Shown piece by piece: positions 63,298-64,000 of a stretch of DNA of 64,000 nt; position 1 is the first letter of the stretch; every line of letters starts with the position of its first letter. Where the stretch lies: contig CADAPK010000001.1 of assembly GCA_902789825.1 (NCBI GenBank), positions 165,270-229,269 of the forward strand, read 5' to 3'. The DNA is from an uncultured Ureaplasma sp. GTDB taxonomy: Bacteria > Bacillota_I > Bacilli_A > Mycoplasmatales > Mycoplasmoidaceae. The notes beneath the pieces are model-generated. The model made no database searches. It was not told the origin of the DNA and was given only the letters and a program-made list of their open reading frames with translations. Position numbers and translations under genes: made by a program.

Positions 63298-64000
63298 ATG
63301 GAAGAAGAAAAAATTTTTAACGAAACAATCAAAGAGATAGAAAACCAATTTGGAAAAAATTCGATTACTAACTTCAACCACGAAATCGATAAAAATATCG
63401 AAATTATTAAAACAGGAAGTTTAAATCTTGATAAGGCATTAGGAATTGGTGGGTATCCAAAAGGACGAATTATTGAAATTTATGGTAGTGAATCAAGTGG
63501 AAAAACTACCATTGCCTTACAAGCTATTGTCCAATGTCAAAAAAACGGTGGACACTGTGCTTACATTGATGCTGAACATGCTCTAAATGCCAAATATTGT
63601 CAAGCAAATGGTGTTAATTTAGGCAAACTTTTGTTTGCCCAACCAGAAAGCGGTGAACAAAGTTTTGCCATTATCGAAGCCTTAGCAAAGACGGGAATGA
63701 TTGATTTAATCGTTGTTGATTCTGTTGCGGCTTTAGTTCCAGAAGCCGAAATTAATGGTGAATATGAGGATCAAACAATTGGTTTACACGCACGATTAAT
63801 GTCAAAAGGATTACGCATCATTCAAGGAATCATTAGTAAATATAAAACAACAATTATTTTTATTAACCAAATTCGCGAAAAAATTGGTGTTTTTTTTGGT
63901 GAAACAAAAACAACAACTGGAGGTTGAGCATTAAAATTTTTTTCGAGCATTCGCATCGAATTAAAACGTGCAGAAGTTATCAAAAATGGTACAACAATTA
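63298..64000 (+). CDS. recA: Recombinase RecA (partial, runs off the window)
   Basis: First 234 codons visible. Walker A EIYGSESSGKTTIALQ, AYIDAEHALNAKY, Walker B LIVVDSVAALVP, and the L1/L2 region (MSKGLRIIQGI, INQIREKIGVFFGETKTTTGG, then UGA-Trp). Starts ATG 63298. A TATAAA box at 63266-63271 is the likely -10. Acts with RuvAB, RecU and perhaps the DprA-like protein. The C-terminus lies beyond base 64000. Confidence 0.96.

Overview
The window is a 64 kb piece of a very AT-rich bacterial chromosome that reads UGA as tryptophan. Almost every conserved gene (nupP, nusB, efp, sufS, sufB, proS, obgE, tyrS, ffh, topA, nusG, rpsB, polC, cdsA, tuf, clpB, dnaK) is only full length if in-frame TGA is translated. 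Together with a Gram-positive gene set (PolC, RecU, RuvX, EF-Tu, CIRCE heat-shock control), no wall or peptidoglycan genes, many lipoproteins and a nucleoside ABC importer, this points to a Mollicute (Mycoplasma/Hepatoplasma-like, genetic code 4). The species cannot be named from the sequence alone. A complete sufCDSUB operon and a HemW-like gene are unusual for the classical human mycoplasmas. All coordinates below are corrected for UGA read-through.

Layout. 1-4711: nucleoside ABC importer and uracil salvage (upp). 4713-7910, minus: nusB, efp, pyk, rpsD. 7946-12469, minus: one giant 1507-residue lipoprotein. 12518-16834: sufC-sufD-sufS-sufU-sufB. 16845-26912: ruvX, proS, obgE, a membrane protein, lspA, rluD, pepP, tsaB, tyrS, ffh and a small unknown. 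26927-27160: tRNA-Val, -Glu, -Asn. 27231-30454: acpP, a membrane protein, ruvB, ruvA and a divergent dprA-like gene. 30529-34919: topA, two rpmG copies, secE, nusG, rpsB. 34938-37962, minus: unknown, rsmG, mnmG. 38008-38353, minus: rnpB (RNase P RNA). 38367-46045, minus: tsf-pyrH-frr-cdsA-polC. 46118-47650: cls. 47715-48570, minus: a membrane-protein gene broken at a homopolymer. 48600-48836: tRNA-Gly, -Ala, -Ile. 48956: recU. 49745-50420, minus: a small lipoprotein/membrane-protein pair. 50822-54247, minus: tuf and clpB. 54392: tRNA-Thr. 54483-58425: two tandem APC permeases and a lipoprotein. 58422-60126, minus: an RluA-type pseudouridine synthase and a TrmH methylase. 60264-64000: hemW-like, dnaK and the start of recA.

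How it works together: the window carries much of the translation apparatus (EF-Tu, EF-Ts, EF-P, RRF, S2, S4, L33, Tyr/Pro-tRNA synthetases, seven tRNAs, RNase P), rRNA/tRNA modification enzymes, protein export (Ffh, SecE, LspA), salvage and uptake in place of synthesis, Fe-S cluster assembly by SUF, and a compact recombination set (RecA, RuvAB, RecU, DprA-like). clpB and dnaK share the same CIRCE/promoter architecture, implying HrcA control although hrcA is not in the window. Several genes have a TATAAT -10 box placed so that transcription would begin at or within a few bases of the start codon, which suggests leaderless mRNAs are common. No CRISPR array, insertion sequence or phage was seen, and I did not find a convincing new multi-gene system. 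The most unusual observations are an LspA-like protein lacking a catalytic Asp, the homopolymer-interrupted membrane protein, the half-size SufD, the aberrant S2 protein and a hairpin-rich 400-bp gap beside tuf.
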